64,000 bases of DNA, taken from NCBI RefSeq assembly GCF_002251855.1, contig NZ_NOXW01000021.1:372001-436000 (forward strand), read 5' to 3'. Positions 55,333 to 64,000 of this stretch are shown piece after piece. The first letter of the stretch is position 1; the number at the start of each line of letters is the position of its first letter. Origin of the DNA: Rhodoferax sp. TH121 (GTDB lineage Bacteria; Pseudomonadota; Gammaproteobacteria; Burkholderiales; Burkholderiaceae_C). The translations under genes were made by a program, and so were the position numbers. The notes below the pieces were generated by a model. It was not told the DNA's origin. It saw nothing but the letters and a program-made list of their open reading frames with translations, and ran no database searches.

Positions 55333-56631
55333 TTATCCGGTGACATAGCCCATGGTCTGGGGCAGCCAGAGCACGATTTGGGGGAAGCAGGTGATGGCCA
55401 GCAGCAAACACAGCAGCATGACCAGGAAGGGCCAGCCTTCCTTCAACATCTCGCCAATCGGAATGCCGGTGAGCGCCTTGGTCACAAACAGCAGCATGCC
55501 GAAAGGTGGGTGGATCAGGCCAATCATCATGTTGAGCACCACCAGCACGCCAAAGTGCACCAGATCCACACCCAGCAGCTTCGCGGCGGGCAACAGCATG
55601 GGAACAAAGACCAGCAACAGCACCGACACATCCAGGAAGCAGCCTAGTACCAGGAACATGACATTCACCAGCAGAAGAAACTGGATCTTGGTGAGGTCCA
55701 TGCTGTCCACCCACATCGCCATGCTTTGCGGCACACCTTCGGCGGTGAATGCGTAATTGAGCATGAAGGAGCCGGCGAGAATGATGGTGATGACTGCGCT
55801 GCCACGGGTGGACTCCAGCACCACACCCCAGAAGCTGCGCCAGGTGAGCGCCCGGAAGAAAACCGTCGACAGGATCAAAGCGTGCAAAGCTGCAACGGCG
55901 GCTGCTTCAGTGGGGGTGAATGCGCCCGAGTAAATGCCACCGAGCAAAACGATGGGCATGGACAGAGGCAGGGCCCCGCGGAAGATCAGGCCCGCCCACT
56001 CCGAGCGAGGCACGGGTTCGTCGCGCGGCATATTGCGTTTGACGGCAATGATGTGCACGACAAACATCATCAGTCCGGCCATCAACAGGCCCGGCACCAC
56101 GCCACCCAGAAACAGTGCACCCACCGACGCTCCAGACACCAATGCATAAATCACCATGGGTATGCTGGGTGGGATGATGGGGCCCAGCGTAGCGCTGGCA
56201 ACCACTACGGCACCCGCAAAGCCACGCGTGTATTCGGGCTTCTTCAGCATTTGCCGGATCGTCACCAGACCGGGGCCTGCTGCGTCTGCAATCGCGCTGC
56301 CACTCATGCCGGAGAAGATCACGCTCACCAGAATATCCACCTGTGCCAAGCCGCCGCGCATGCGGCCCACCAGAATCCGGCAGAAGTCAAATATACGTTC
56401 ACTCACGGTGCCAGCGTTCATGATGTTGGCGGCAAACACAAACAGTGGCACGGCCAGCAGCACATAACTGTTGTAGAGGCCATTGCCCACCTGCTCCGCC
56501 ACCAATCCCAAATCCTGGCCCTTGACCAGGAGATAGGCCACGCCAGACGCCAGCATCGAAAAACCGATCGGCAAGCGCAGCAGCAAGCCCGCCGCCATCA
56601 CGGCAACGAGAGTCCAGATTCCAGAAGTCAT
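55333..56631 (-). CDS. dctM: TRAP transporter large permease DctM
   Basis: A 432-residue protein with about 12 membrane helices, the large subunit of a tripartite ATP-independent periplasmic transporter. GMSGSAIADAAGPGLVTI is the family's substrate-path signature, and PPSIPMVIYALVSGASVG follows. ATG 56631 overlaps dctQ by four bases; the upstream open frame is noncoding. Confidence 0.93.
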   Translation of the reverse strand: MTSGIWTLVAVMAAGLLLRLPIGFSMLASGVAYLLVKGQDLGLVAEQVGNGLYNSYVLLAVPLFVFAANIMNAGTVSERIFDFCRILVGRMRGGLAQVDILVSVIFSGMSGSAIADAAGPGLVTIRQMLKKPEYTRGFAGAVVVASATLGPIIPPSIPMVIYALVSGASVGALFLGGVVPGLLMAGLMMFVVHIIAVKRNMPRDEPVPRSEWAGLIFRGALPLSMPIVLLGGIYSGAFTPTEAAAVAALHALILSTVFFRALTWRSFWGVVLESTRGSAVITIILAGSFMLNYAFTAEGVPQSMAMWVDSMDLTKIQFLLLVNVMFLVLGCFLDVSVLLLVFVPMLLPAAKLLGVDLVHFGVLVVLNMMIGLIHPPFGMLLFVTKALTGIPIGEMLKEGWPFLVMLLCLLLAITCFPQIVLWLPQTMGYVTG

Positions 56632-57107
56632 AGTCGTAGTTCCGCTTCCAGGCCTATGCCACGCACGGCGTTCCAGATGGCCCAGGCACTGCGAATGACC
56701 AGAGCGATCAAGAGCAGTACAAACGGCAAGAAAATCCACATAAATGGCAGGCCCAGTACGGGCGAGCCTTCGCGAGCCATGAAGCGCACGTAATCCCAAC
56801 TGGCGGGAATAGCGACCAGTGCCAGCCCTCCCAGCATCAGGTTGCCCACAATGCGCATGACCAGGCGGGTGCGGGTATTCACACTGTTCCACACCAAGTC
56901 AAACATCACGTGTTCGCGCTCCGGTACCACCGCAGCAGCGGCCCACAAAATTACCCATACGTACAGAATCACTGCCGCTTCATCGGTCCAGGGCAGCGGC
57001 TTGTGGAAGCCAAAGCGCGCCACGATCTGGATGATGAAGACAACGAACAGGATCAGAAAAAGGCCGCCGCCCAAAAGGTTGGCGGCCTGTTGCAGTCGAC
57101 GCAGCAT
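56628..57107 (-). CDS. dctQ: TRAP transporter small permease DctQ
   Basis: A 159-residue four-helix membrane protein. The conserved PLPWTDEAAVILYVWVILWA region and a hydrophobic C-terminal half identify DctQ. It pairs with DctM and lies 12 bases after dctP. Confidence 0.9.
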   Translation of the reverse strand: MLRRLQQAANLLGGGLFLILFVVFIIQIVARFGFHKPLPWTDEAAVILYVWVILWAAAAVVPEREHVMFDLVWNSVNTRTRLVMRIVGNLMLGGLALVAIPASWDYVRFMAREGSPVLGLPFMWIFLPFVLLLIALVIRSAWAIWNAVRGIGLEAELRL

Positions 57108-57119
57108 GCTGGGAGCGTC

Positions 57120-58121
57120 TTACTTCGTCGCGTTGATGCGGTCCAACAGACCCTTGGGCCAGACCTTGGCGTACTCCGAGTTCTGGTAGGCCGTCTGCAC
57201 TGTGCTGCGGAAGGCGTTCACATCGGGGGTGATGACCTGCAGGCCTTCTTTCTTGAAGAATTCCACCAGCTGGCCTTCTTCCTTGATGCGGTTTTCGTTG
57301 TTGTAGGCAGCAGCGGCTTGTGCAGCTGCAGTCACTTTCTGCTTTTGCGCTGCGGTGAGTGCGTTGAAGCTCTTGTTGGAGATGGCAATAAAAATGCCGT
57401 CCACCAAATGGCTGGTCAGCACCAGTTGTTTGGTCACTTCGTAGAACTTGGCGGCGCGCACCGAAGGCAACGGGTTGTCCTGGCCATCGATGGTGCCGGT
57501 TTTCAGGCCCATGTAGACCTCGCCGAAAGCCAGTGGAGTGGCTGTGGCACCCAGGGCTTCGCCCAAAAACAGCCACTCTTTGGAGCCAGGCATGCGCAGC
57601 TTCACGCCTTTGAGGTCCGCCGGTGTCTTGACGGGCTTGGCTTCGCGCATATTGACCTGGCGGGTGCCCAGATAGACGGTTGCCAGCGGTGTGACATCCA
57701 TTTTTTCGGACACCAGCTTGAAGAGCTCGGCACCGATGGGGCCGTTGAAGATCTTCTGTTGCTGGTCAGGGTCGCGCACCACGTAGCCGGCTGTGAAGAT
57801 GGAGAACTCGGGCACCAGCTTGGCGATGTCAAACGCCGAGATGCTGGAGAGTTCCAGGTTGCCACGTGCCATGGCTGCGGGCTCGGTGCCCTGTTTGAAC
57901 AGGGTGGCGTTCAAGTTGATCTGGACATCGAATTCGCCGGGCGCTGTTTTTTCCAGTTGCTCCTTGAACACTGTCCACATCTTGGCGTGCCAGTCGTCCG
58001 GCACGGCGGGGGTGGAAATGCGCAATACCGTTTTGGTTTGCGCCATGGCGGGCAGGGCACTGGCGCCCAGGGCGGCAGCGGCACCCAGGAGGGCGCGGCG
58101 GTTCAGGTGGGAAGTGGTCAT
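57120..58121 (-). CDS. dctP: TRAP transporter substrate-binding protein DctP
   Basis: A 333-residue periplasmic binding protein. The signal peptide has NRRALLGAAAALG and ends at AMAQ; the paired arginines suggest possible Tat export. The mature domain has KLRMPGSKEWLFLG, the region whose arginine binds the carboxylate of the ligand. The ligand is an organic acid, probably a sugar acid from context. Confidence 0.9.
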   Translation of the reverse strand: MTTSHLNRRALLGAAAALGASALPAMAQTKTVLRISTPAVPDDWHAKMWTVFKEQLEKTAPGEFDVQINLNATLFKQGTEPAAMARGNLELSSISAFDIAKLVPEFSIFTAGYVVRDPDQQQKIFNGPIGAELFKLVSEKMDVTPLATVYLGTRQVNMREAKPVKTPADLKGVKLRMPGSKEWLFLGEALGATATPLAFGEVYMGLKTGTIDGQDNPLPSVRAAKFYEVTKQLVLTSHLVDGIFIAISNKSFNALTAAQKQKVTAAAQAAAAYNNENRIKEEGQLVEFFKKEGLQVITPDVNAFRSTVQTAYQNSEYAKVWPKGLLDRINATK

Positions 58122-58154
58122 GGTTGTGTCTCCTTTAGTTATTGCAATATCAAC

Positions 58155-59069
58155 TCACAGGTGGCTCAAAGCGCTACCGATGGCACGATAACCGCTGCGC
58201 ACGGTTTCCAGCTCGGTGTTATCCAAGGGGCTCAGTGGCGCGCGCATGGTCAACCATGCATCATCGCCGGTCTGTTCTGCCAGCATGGCCTTGTACACAC
58301 CCACAAAGGGCATGCCGGGCTTGATGGAGAGCAGCTTGAGCAAGTCCAAAATCAGTTGTGCATCGGCGGGGGCCACTGTATCCGGTGCGCCCATCACGCG
58401 CTTCATCAGACGTGGGGCAATATTGGCCAGCCCGTTGATGGAGCCGGAGCCGCCTTCACACATCACGGGTGCCACATCGGGCTCTGCACCGACCAGAATG
58501 GCCAGTTGCGGAAAGGCACGTGCCAGAGCCAAGGAGTGCGCGCGGTCACCACTGCTGTCTTTCACGCCCACCACCTGGCCGGGGTGTCGGCGCACCAGCT
58601 CGGCAATGGCAGCGTGGGAGAAGCCAAAGGTGCTCATTGCGGGGAAATGGTAGAGCAAGAGTTTGAGGCCATCGTCCCCAATGCCACGCACCACCTGCGA
58701 CACGGCTTCAATGATGCCCGCGTCGCGCGGTTGGTTAAAGAAGAAGGGTGGCATCAACATTTGGCGGTGTACGCCTAGGCGGCTGGCGTGCTGGCCCAGG
58801 TCGATCGCTTCACCCAGCGCCAGCGCGGTGGTCGTGACGATGATCTGGTCGGCGCGGATGCCCGCACCCAGCATGGATTCAAGCAGGCCCTTGCGCTCCG
58901 CCATTGTGAAAGCCGGGCCTTCGCCCGTGGTGCCAAACAGGGTGACGCCATCGCAGCCCGCGGCCAGCATGCGTCGGGCATGGGCAATGGCGCGTGGGGT
59001 GTCTAGTGCGCCTTGGGCGGTCAGGGGCAAAAGCAGGGCAGGCCAGAGGCCGTGGATGTCGGGGTTCAA
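58155..59069 (-). CDS. DapA-family (dihydrodipicolinate synthase-like) lyase
   Basis: A 304-residue TIM-barrel class I aldolase or dehydratase. GTTGEGPAFTMAERKGLLE is the substrate loop, the Schiff-base lysine is in GQVVGVKDSSGD, and the tyrosine in KLLLYHFPAM. It is not true DapA by context and probably acts on a 2-keto-3-deoxy acid. TTG at 59069 is chosen as start because AGGAG lies six bases upstream and the TTG overlaps the gntR stop; an ATG at 59102 is the alternative. Confidence 0.78.
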   Translation of the reverse strand: MNPDIHGLWPALLLPLTAQGALDTPRAIAHARRMLAAGCDGVTLFGTTGEGPAFTMAERKGLLESMLGAGIRADQIIVTTTALALGEAIDLGQHASRLGVHRQMLMPPFFFNQPRDAGIIEAVSQVVRGIGDDGLKLLLYHFPAMSTFGFSHAAIAELVRRHPGQVVGVKDSSGDRAHSLALARAFPQLAILVGAEPDVAPVMCEGGSGSINGLANIAPRLMKRVMGAPDTVAPADAQLILDLLKLLSIKPGMPFVGVYKAMLAEQTGDDAWLTMRAPLSPLDNTELETVRSGYRAIGSALSHL

Positions 59070-59815
59070 ACGTTTCTCCTGGTGGTGTGGGGGGTGTTCC
59101 ATTCGTTGAGCACTTGCTCCAGCGGTGCATTCATCACGCGGCTGCGGGCACTGCTGATGTGATCTTCGAGCAGCTCCACAGCCAGTGCGGCGTTGCGCTG
59201 GCGCAGGGCTTCAATAAAACGCAGGTGCTCCTGCATCGCCGGGATCAGGCGGCTGGGCGTGATTACGCTGTGCTCCAGCTTGATCAGGCGCACGCGCAGG
59301 CTGTTGACGCGGTACTGCTCGGAAATGATGTCGTTGCCCAGCGCATCGACCATGCGGTCGTGCAAGCCCCAGTCCACGGCCTGGGCATCGTCCAGTAGCG
59401 CGGCGTCGTTCACGGCATCGGTGGCTTCGGCGCGCTGCAGGATGTCGCGGTGGCTGGTCTCGATGGCGGACAGCTCTGTGTCGCTGGCGCCGCGCACAAA
59501 GTTCAGCACCGCCTCGCGCTCGATCATCGAGCGCACCTGGAATGCATTGCGGATCAGTTTGAGGTCCACATGCGCCACCTGCAGGCCGCGTTGGGGCACG
59601 GTTTTCACCAGCCCTGCCGCTTCCAGGCGCGGAATCATCTCGCGCACAGCGCCCAGTGGCATGTCCAGCAAAGCCATCAGCTCGCGCTGCGAGATGAATT
59701 GCCCAGCTCGGATGCCGCCAGTAAAGATCTGCTGCGTGAAACCTTGGTAAGCCCGCGCGCGCTGGCTGGTGGTGTCGTCGGGGGCATTGGCTACAGCCTG
59801 TATCATGACTGACAT
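59066..59815 (-). CDS. GntR/FCD-family regulator
   Basis: A 249-residue regulator with an N-terminal winged helix (SQRELMALLDMPLGAVREMI) and an all-helical FCD ligand domain with the usual His/Asp metal ligands (DWGLHDRMVDALGN). It heads the minus-strand operon encoding a lyase, a TRAP transporter and an FAH enzyme, and probably represses it until the substrate binds. An ATG three codons downstream is an alternative start. Confidence 0.88.
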   Translation of the reverse strand: MSVMIQAVANAPDDTTSQRARAYQGFTQQIFTGGIRAGQFISQRELMALLDMPLGAVREMIPRLEAAGLVKTVPQRGLQVAHVDLKLIRNAFQVRSMIEREAVLNFVRGASDTELSAIETSHRDILQRAEATDAVNDAALLDDAQAVDWGLHDRMVDALGNDIISEQYRVNSLRVRLIKLEHSVITPSRLIPAMQEHLRFIEALRQRNAALAVELLEDHISSARSRVMNAPLEQVLNEWNTPHTTRRNV

Positions 59816-59948
59816 GTTAGTTAAATTTCATGGCGGACTGCATGGTGTTTACCCGCATAACGAGGCTTCAGGGTGCTGAACGGGGCGGCCTTCCGGGGCG
59901 GCGATAATAGAAGGCTCTATTGACCTCCACGCGCGAAGAAACCCAGAC

Positions 59949-62600
59949 ATGACCCAGCCCGTAATGAGTGTTGCCGACATTCGCAAATCCTTCCTTGACT
60001 TCTTTGCCTCCAAGGGCCATACCGTGGTGGCTAGCAGCCCGCTGGTACCGGGCAACGACCCAACGCTGATGTTCACCAACTCGGGCATGGTGCAGTTCAA
60101 GGACGTGTTTCTGGGCACCGACAAGCGCTCCTATGTGCGCGCCGCGTCCGTTCAAGCCTGCCTGCGTGCGGGCGGCAAGCACAACGATCTGGAGAACGTG
60201 GGCTATACCGCGCGCCACCACACCTTCTTCGAGATGCTGGGCAATTGGAGTTTTGGCGACTACTTCAAGAAGGAAAGCCTGAACTGGGCGTGGGAGCTGT
60301 TGACCACCGTATACAAGCTGCCCGCCGACAAGTTGTATGCCACGGTCTACCAGGAAGACGATGAGGCCTACGCCATCTGGGAAGACATCTTCGTCAAATC
60401 AGGCTGGACCCCCGAGCGCGTCAAGCAAGAGGGGCGCATCATCCGCATTGGCGACAACAAGGGTGGCCGCTACAAGAGCGACAACTTCTGGATGATGGCT
60501 GACACCGGCCCCTGTGGCCCCTGCTCGGAAATCTTCTACGACCACGGCGCCCACATCCCTGGTGGCCCTCCCGGCAGCCCCGAAGAAGACGGCGACCGCT
60601 TCATCGAAATCTGGAACAACGTGTTCATGCAGTTCGACATGGCGGCGGACGGCTCGGTCACCAAGCTGCCCGCGCCCTGTGTGGACACCGGCATGGGCCT
60701 GGAGCGCCTGGCGGCCATCTTGCAGCACGTGCACAGCAACTACGAGATCGACCTGTTCGACACGCTGATCAAGGCCGCCGCCCGCGAAACTGGGTGCACC
60801 GATCTGGGCAACAAGAGCCTGCGCGTGATTGCCGACCACATCCGCGCCACTGCGTTCCTGGTGAGCGACGGTGTGATCCCCAGCAACGAAGGCCGCGGCT
60901 ACGTGCAGCGCCGCATCGTGCGCCGCGCCATCCGCCACGGCTACAAGCTTGGCCAGAAGACGCCTTTCTTCCACAAGCTGGTGAAAGACCTGGTGCAGGT
61001 GATGGGCGCCGCCTATCCGCACATGGCATCGCAAGAGGCCCGCATCACCGAAGTGCTGCGCGTCGAAGAAGAGCGCTTCTTTGAAACCTTGGCCACCGGC
61101 ATGCAGATCCTGGACGAAGCTTTGGCTGGCGGCGTGAAAGTGCTGCCCGGTGAAGTGGCCTTCAAGCTGCACGACACCTACGGCTTCCCGCTCGACCTCT
61201 CGGCCGACGTGTGCCGTGAAAACGGTGTCGAAGTGGACGAAGCCGGCTTCAAGGCCGCCATGGAGCAGCAAAAGGCCAAGGGCCGTGCCGCCGGCAAGTT
61301 CAAGATGGACAAGGCGCTGGAGTACAGCGGCGTTGGCAACACCTTCGTGGGCTACGAGCACCTGACCCAAGCTGCAAAAATCGTAGCGCTCTACGCAGAC
61401 GGCACGCCGGTTAGCGAGCTGAAGGCCGGTCAAGACGGCGTGCTGGTGTTGGACACCACCCCGTTCTACGCCGAGAGCGGCGGCCAGGTGGGCGATGAGG
61501 GCGCAGTGTTCTCGGATGCCGGCCTGTTTGAAGTGGGCGACACCCAGAAGATCAAGGCCGATGTGTTTGGCCACCACGGTACGCTCAAGACCGGCAGCCT
61601 CAAGGTGGGCGACAGCGTGACCGCCCATGTGGACGCCGCCAAGCGCGCCGCCACCGTGCGCAACCACAGCGCCACCCACTTGATGCACAAAGCCCTGCGC
61701 GAAGTGCTGGGCGAGCATGTGCAGCAAAAGGGCAGCTTGGTGAACGCCGAGCGCACCCGCTTTGACTTTGCGCACAACGCACCCGTGACTGACGCGCAGA
61801 TTCGCCAGATTGAAGCCATCGTCAACGCCGAAGTGCTGGCCAACGCGGCTGCGCAGGCGCGCGTGATGGACATCGAATCGGCCCAGAAAACCGGCGCGAT
61901 GATGCTGTTTGGCGAGAAGTACGGCGAAACCGTGCGTGTGCTCGACATCGGGTCGAGTCGCGAACTCTGCGGCGGCACGCACGTGCAGCGCACGGGTGAC
62001 ATTGGTTTGTTCAAGGTGGTGGGCGAGAGCGGTGTGGCTGCTGGCGTGCGCCGCGTGGAAGCCGTGACTGGTGCCAACGCGTTGGCCTACCTGCAAGACC
62101 TGGAAGACACCGTGGATACCGCGGCCGCTACGCTCAAGACCCCTGTGGCCGAGTTGGGTAGCCGTCTGGGTCAGGTGCTGGACCAGGTGAAGGCCCTGGA
62201 AAAAGAAGTGGCTGCCCTCAAGGGCAAGCTGGCCTCCGCCCAGGGCGACGAATTGGTCGGCAGTGCTGTCGACGTGAATGGCGTGAAGGTGCTGGCTGCC
62301 AAGCTGGACGGTGCCGATGCCAAGACCCTGCGCGACACCATGGACAAGCTCAAGGACAAGCTGAAGACCGCCGTCATCGTGCTGGGCGCGGTGGACGGCG
62401 ACAAGGTGCAAATTGCAGCCGGCGTGACCAGCGACACCACGGCCAAGGTCAAGGCGGGAGAGCTCGCCAACTTTGTGGCGGGCCAGGTGGGGGGCAAGGG
62501 CGGTGGCAAGGCCGACATGGCCATGGCGGGTGGTACTGAGCCTGCCAAGCTGGCCGGCGCGCTGGCTAGCGTGCAGGGCTGGGTGACCGCCAAGTTGTGA
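59949..62600 (+). CDS. alaS: Alanyl-tRNA synthetase
   Basis: An 883-residue class II synthetase. [15 protein letters not shown] and [20 protein letters not shown] are motifs of the aminoacylation core and [14 protein letters not shown] is motif 3. The editing domain has [13 protein letters not shown] and [13 protein letters not shown], and the C-Ala domain ends the protein. ATG 59949 gives a typical N-terminus. It is transcribed divergently from gntR. Confidence 0.97.
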   Translation: MTQPVMSVADIRKSFLDFFASKGHTVVASSPLVPGNDPTLMFTNSGMVQFKDVFLGTDKRSYVRAASVQACLRAGGKHNDLENVGYTARHHTFFEMLGNWSFGDYFKKESLNWAWELLTTVYKLPADKLYATVYQEDDEAYAIWEDIFVKSGWTPERVKQEGRIIRIGDNKGGRYKSDNFWMMADTGPCGPCSEIFYDHGAHIPGGPPGSPEEDGDRFIEIWNNVFMQFDMAADGSVTKLPAPCVDTGMGLERLAAILQHVHSNYEIDLFDTLIKAAARETGCTDLGNKSLRVIADHIRATAFLVSDGVIPSNEGRGYVQRRIVRRAIRHGYKLGQKTPFFHKLVKDLVQVMGAAYPHMASQEARITEVLRVEEERFFETLATGMQILDEALAGGVKVLPGEVAFKLHDTYGFPLDLSADVCRENGVEVDEAGFKAAMEQQKAKGRAAGKFKMDKALEYSGVGNTFVGYEHLTQAAKIVALYADGTPVSELKAGQDGVLVLDTTPFYAESGGQVGDEGAVFSDAGLFEVGDTQKIKADVFGHHGTLKTGSLKVGDSVTAHVDAAKRAATVRNHSATHLMHKALREVLGEHVQQKGSLVNAERTRFDFAHNAPVTDAQIRQIEAIVNAEVLANAAAQARVMDIESAQKTGAMMLFGEKYGETVRVLDIGSSRELCGGTHVQRTGDIGLFKVVGESGVAAGVRRVEAVTGANALAYLQDLEDTVDTAAATLKTPVAELGSRLGQVLDQVKALEKEVAALKGKLASAQGDELVGSAVDVNGVKVLAAKLDGADAKTLRDTMDKLKDKLKTAVIVLGAVDGDKVQIAAGVTSDTTAKVKAGELANFVAGQVGGKGGGKADMAMAGGTEPAKLAGALASVQGWVTAKL

Positions 62601-62611
62601 TTCGGCACAGA

Positions 62612-62671
62612 GTGCTATAAAAAGACAAGCTGCTCGCGCATATTCCACGAGGGCTAGGGCCGTATTTGATG
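62612..62671 (-). repeat. Dispersed repeat A between alaS and the TlpA-like gene
   Basis: TGCTATAAAAAGACAAGC, TGCTCGCGCATATTCCACGA and GGGCTAGGGCCGTATTTG match the family well. It fills nearly the whole gap, and the next start codon lies six bases after it, so it supplies the leader of that gene. Confidence 0.85.
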
Positions 62672-62676
62672 CATAA

Positions 62677-63222
62677 ATGCGAATGAAGCGTCGGCAGGTG
62701 TTGGGCCTGCTGGGCGCCGCCAGTATGGGGCCGGTGATGGCCCCTGCTGTAGCCAACCCCGGCTACGACGTGCAGCCTTGGGGCGCCAAGCAGGCGGTGC
62801 CAGTGGGCGACTTGGTGGATCTGGAGGGGCAGCACTGGAGCTTGCCCGATCTGCGGGGCCGTGTGGTGCTGCTCAACTTCTGGGCTGGCTGGTGTGAGCC
62901 TTGCCGCGCCGAGATGCCCGCGCTGCAAACCCTGGCTGCCCGGGAGTCACAGCGCATGGTGGTGTTGGCGATCAACCTCAAAGAATCGTTTGACGCGATC
63001 GCCCGCTTTGTCCAAGCCACGGGCTTGATGCTGCCCGTGGTGCGCGACGTGCAAGGCGAACTTGCCAAGGCTTGGGGCATCCGCATTTACCCGTCCACCG
63101 TGTTGATCGACACCGAAGGCCAGGTGCGCGGCATCGTGCGTGGCGCGCTGGACTGGGCCGGGCCCGAGGGCGAGCGCCTCTGGCGACCCCTGTTGCAGCC
63201 TCAGGGCGCGCGCAAGCGCTGA
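62677..63222 (+). CDS. TlpA/ResA-like thiol-disulfide protein
   Basis: A 181-residue thioredoxin-fold protein. A signal peptide with KRRQVLGLLGAASMG ends at AVANP; the paired arginines suggest possible Tat export. The CXXC site is WCEPCRAEMPAL, and the cis-proline lies in IRIYPSTVLID. It likely reduces periplasmic disulfides or serves cytochrome c maturation. ATG at 62677 or 62683 is the start; no clear ribosome site is seen. Its last 22 bases overlap the convergent thioredoxin gene. Confidence 0.88.
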   Translation: MRMKRRQVLGLLGAASMGPVMAPAVANPGYDVQPWGAKQAVPVGDLVDLEGQHWSLPDLRGRVVLLNFWAGWCEPCRAEMPALQTLAARESQRMVVLAINLKESFDAIARFVQATGLMLPVVRDVQGELAKAWGIRIYPSTVLIDTEGQVRGIVRGALDWAGPEGERLWRPLLQPQGARKR

Positions 63223-63566
63223 GCCAAGGCCACCACCTCTGGCGCCTGCACAGGGCGGGCGTCTGCCGCGCTGCTGGACTGGATGAGCCGGCGCAGAGTT
63301 TCGAGGTGGGGCATCACGGTGCCAAAAAACTGGGGCTGCTCACCTTGCGCAATCAGGATGGTCGGAAAGTTTTCCACCTCGACGGGGTCCACCAGATCGG
63401 CCTGGTCTTCAATGTCCACCCATTCAAACCGAGCATTGGGAAAGTCGGCCTGCAACTGCGCAAACAGGGGCTGGTACTCGGTGCAGGTGCCGCACCACTG
63501 GGCGCACAGGCAGGCCACCAGCAGCGGGGCGGATGCGGTTTCGGGCAGGGTCGGGGCGTAGGACAT
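63201..63566 (-). CDS. Thioredoxin-family protein
   Basis: A 121-residue thioredoxin-fold protein without signal peptide. The redox site is CAQWCGTCTEY, preceded by the usual LLVACL strand, and the cis-proline is in ENFPTILIA. It is a cytoplasmic thioredoxin-like protein with unknown partner. The 3' end overlaps the TlpA-like gene by 22 bases on the opposite strand. Confidence 0.87.
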   Translation of the reverse strand: MSYAPTLPETASAPLLVACLCAQWCGTCTEYQPLFAQLQADFPNARFEWVDIEDQADLVDPVEVENFPTILIAQGEQPQFFGTVMPHLETLRRLIQSSSAADARPVQAPEVVALAQRLRAP

Positions 63567-63700
63567 AGTGGTCGGCTAATGACTCAAATCAATATCGATA
63601 TAACAAGGCGCTGGGGTATGGAGTTTTACAATATAGGGCTTCGCCCTGGCCGTAAGTGGCCGCGGGCCCTCCCCAACGATTGACCTTCACCAAGGCCCCC

Positions 63701-64000
63701 ATGAGTGCATTTCTGGAAGAAACAGTTTTAAGCGTACACCACTGGACCGACCGTTTGTTCAGCTTCACCACCACTCGGGACCCGGCCCTGCGTTTCTCCA
63801 ATGGCCACTTCACCATGATCGGCCTGATGCAAGACAACGGCAAGCCCTTGCTGCGCGCCTATTCCATCGTCAGTGCCAACTACGAAGAGCATCTGGAATT
63901 TTTGAGCATCAAAGTGCAGGACGGCCCGCTCACTTCCAAGTTGCAGCACATCAAGGTGGGCGACAAGATTGTGGTGGGTCGCAAGCCCACTGGCACCTTG
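63701..64000 (+). CDS. fpr: Ferredoxin-NADP reductase, N-terminal part
   Basis: The first 100 residues of a ferredoxin (flavodoxin)-NADP reductase running off the window. MSAFLEETVLSVHHWTDRLF opens the FAD-binding barrel, and RAYSIVSANYEEHLEF is the bacterial Fpr FAD-binding motif (R-x-Y-S). GPLTSKLQHIKVGDKI follows. Start at 63701 is preceded by CAAGG. The enzyme moves electrons between NADPH and ferredoxin or flavodoxin. Confidence 0.93.
   Translation, partial: MSAFLEETVLSVHHWTDRLFSFTTTRDPALRFSNGHFTMIGLMQDNGKPLLRAYSIVSANYEEHLEFLSIKVQDGPLTSKLQHIKVGDKIVVGRKPTGTL

Noticed and set aside
56910..58778. 622-codon plus-strand open frame across the TRAP operon
   Set aside because: It covers dctP and parts of its neighbours in antisense, and those carry clear motifs; this frame does not.
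61365..61400. Possible tenth copy of repeat A inside alaS
   Set aside because: CCAAGCTGCAAAAATCGTAG resembles the core only loosely and the flanking blocks are absent, so it may be normal coding sequence.
60399..62756. Long minus-strand open frame opposite alaS
   Set aside because: Antisense to a well-supported gene and composed of His/Val/Ala-rich sequence with no recognisable domain.
1..64000. CRISPR arrays, tRNA or rRNA genes, insertion sequences, prophage
   Set aside because: No regularly spaced repeats with unique spacers, no cloverleaf-like gene and no transposase, integrase or phage structural gene were recognised by reading.

Overview
The window reads as a chromosomal segment of a betaproteobacterium in the order Burkholderiales. 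It is most likely a Comamonadaceae member close to Rhodoferax, Polaromonas or Albidiferax. This is inferred from the high-GC coding style, the tsf-to-rnhB gene order, a LysE-type gene lodged between carA and carB, and two short dispersed repeat families of a type I associate with that family. No rRNA, tRNA, CRISPR array, prophage or insertion sequence was recognised, and no gene-free stretch exceeds about 240 bases.

Layout. 1-13565 is a long plus-strand housekeeping run for translation, isoprenoid and lipid precursors, envelope proteases and outer-membrane biogenesis: tsf (partial), pyrH, frr, uppS, cdsA, dxr, rseP, bamA, skp, lpxD, fabZ, lpxA, lpxB, rnhB and a SpoU-type RNA methylase. 13566-19977 holds carA, a LysE-family exporter, carB, greA and a DUF4149 membrane protein. 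20025-26103 holds divergent yhbY and rlmE, ftsH with a heat-shock-like promoter, folP, glmM and an acetyltransferase.

26163-32197 is a seven-gene minus-strand arsenic operon: arsR, Trx-type arsC, MIP channel, Grx-type arsC, arsH, a circularly permuted ATP-grasp protein, arsA. It has no arsB, acr3 or arsD. It is transcribed away from a phosphate block (32245-40304): an ornithine-lipid acyltransferase, a PlcP-like phosphoesterase and a GT4 glycosyltransferase, then ppk-sixA, then a histone H1/AlgP-like protein and an EAL-GGDEF protein. Three sites of 11-bp-spaced GTCA-type direct repeats (PHO boxes) precede the lipid operon, ppk and the EAL-GGDEF gene. The block therefore looks like a PhoB-controlled lipid-remodelling, polyphosphate and c-di-GMP unit.

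40321-44468 holds an ArgP-like regulator with a divergent LysE/ArgO exporter, a PAS-LuxR regulator divergent from scoAB with a perfect palindrome between them, and an unknown membrane protein. 44585-52940 is a minus-strand potFGHI-patD-gabT-gabD run for putrescine uptake and conversion to succinate, with a LysR gene beside it. 54156-59815 is a minus-strand catabolic operon: GntR/FCD regulator, DapA-family lyase, TRAP transporter and FAH-family enzyme, probably for a sugar acid. The window closes with alaS, a TlpA-like protein, a thioredoxin and the start of a ferredoxin-NADP reductase.

The most notable points are the efflux-permease-less ars operon with its ATP-grasp gene translationally coupled to arsA, the set of PHO boxes, and a roughly 60-bp repeat that sits in frame inside several unrelated proteins and supplies the stop codon of arsA.
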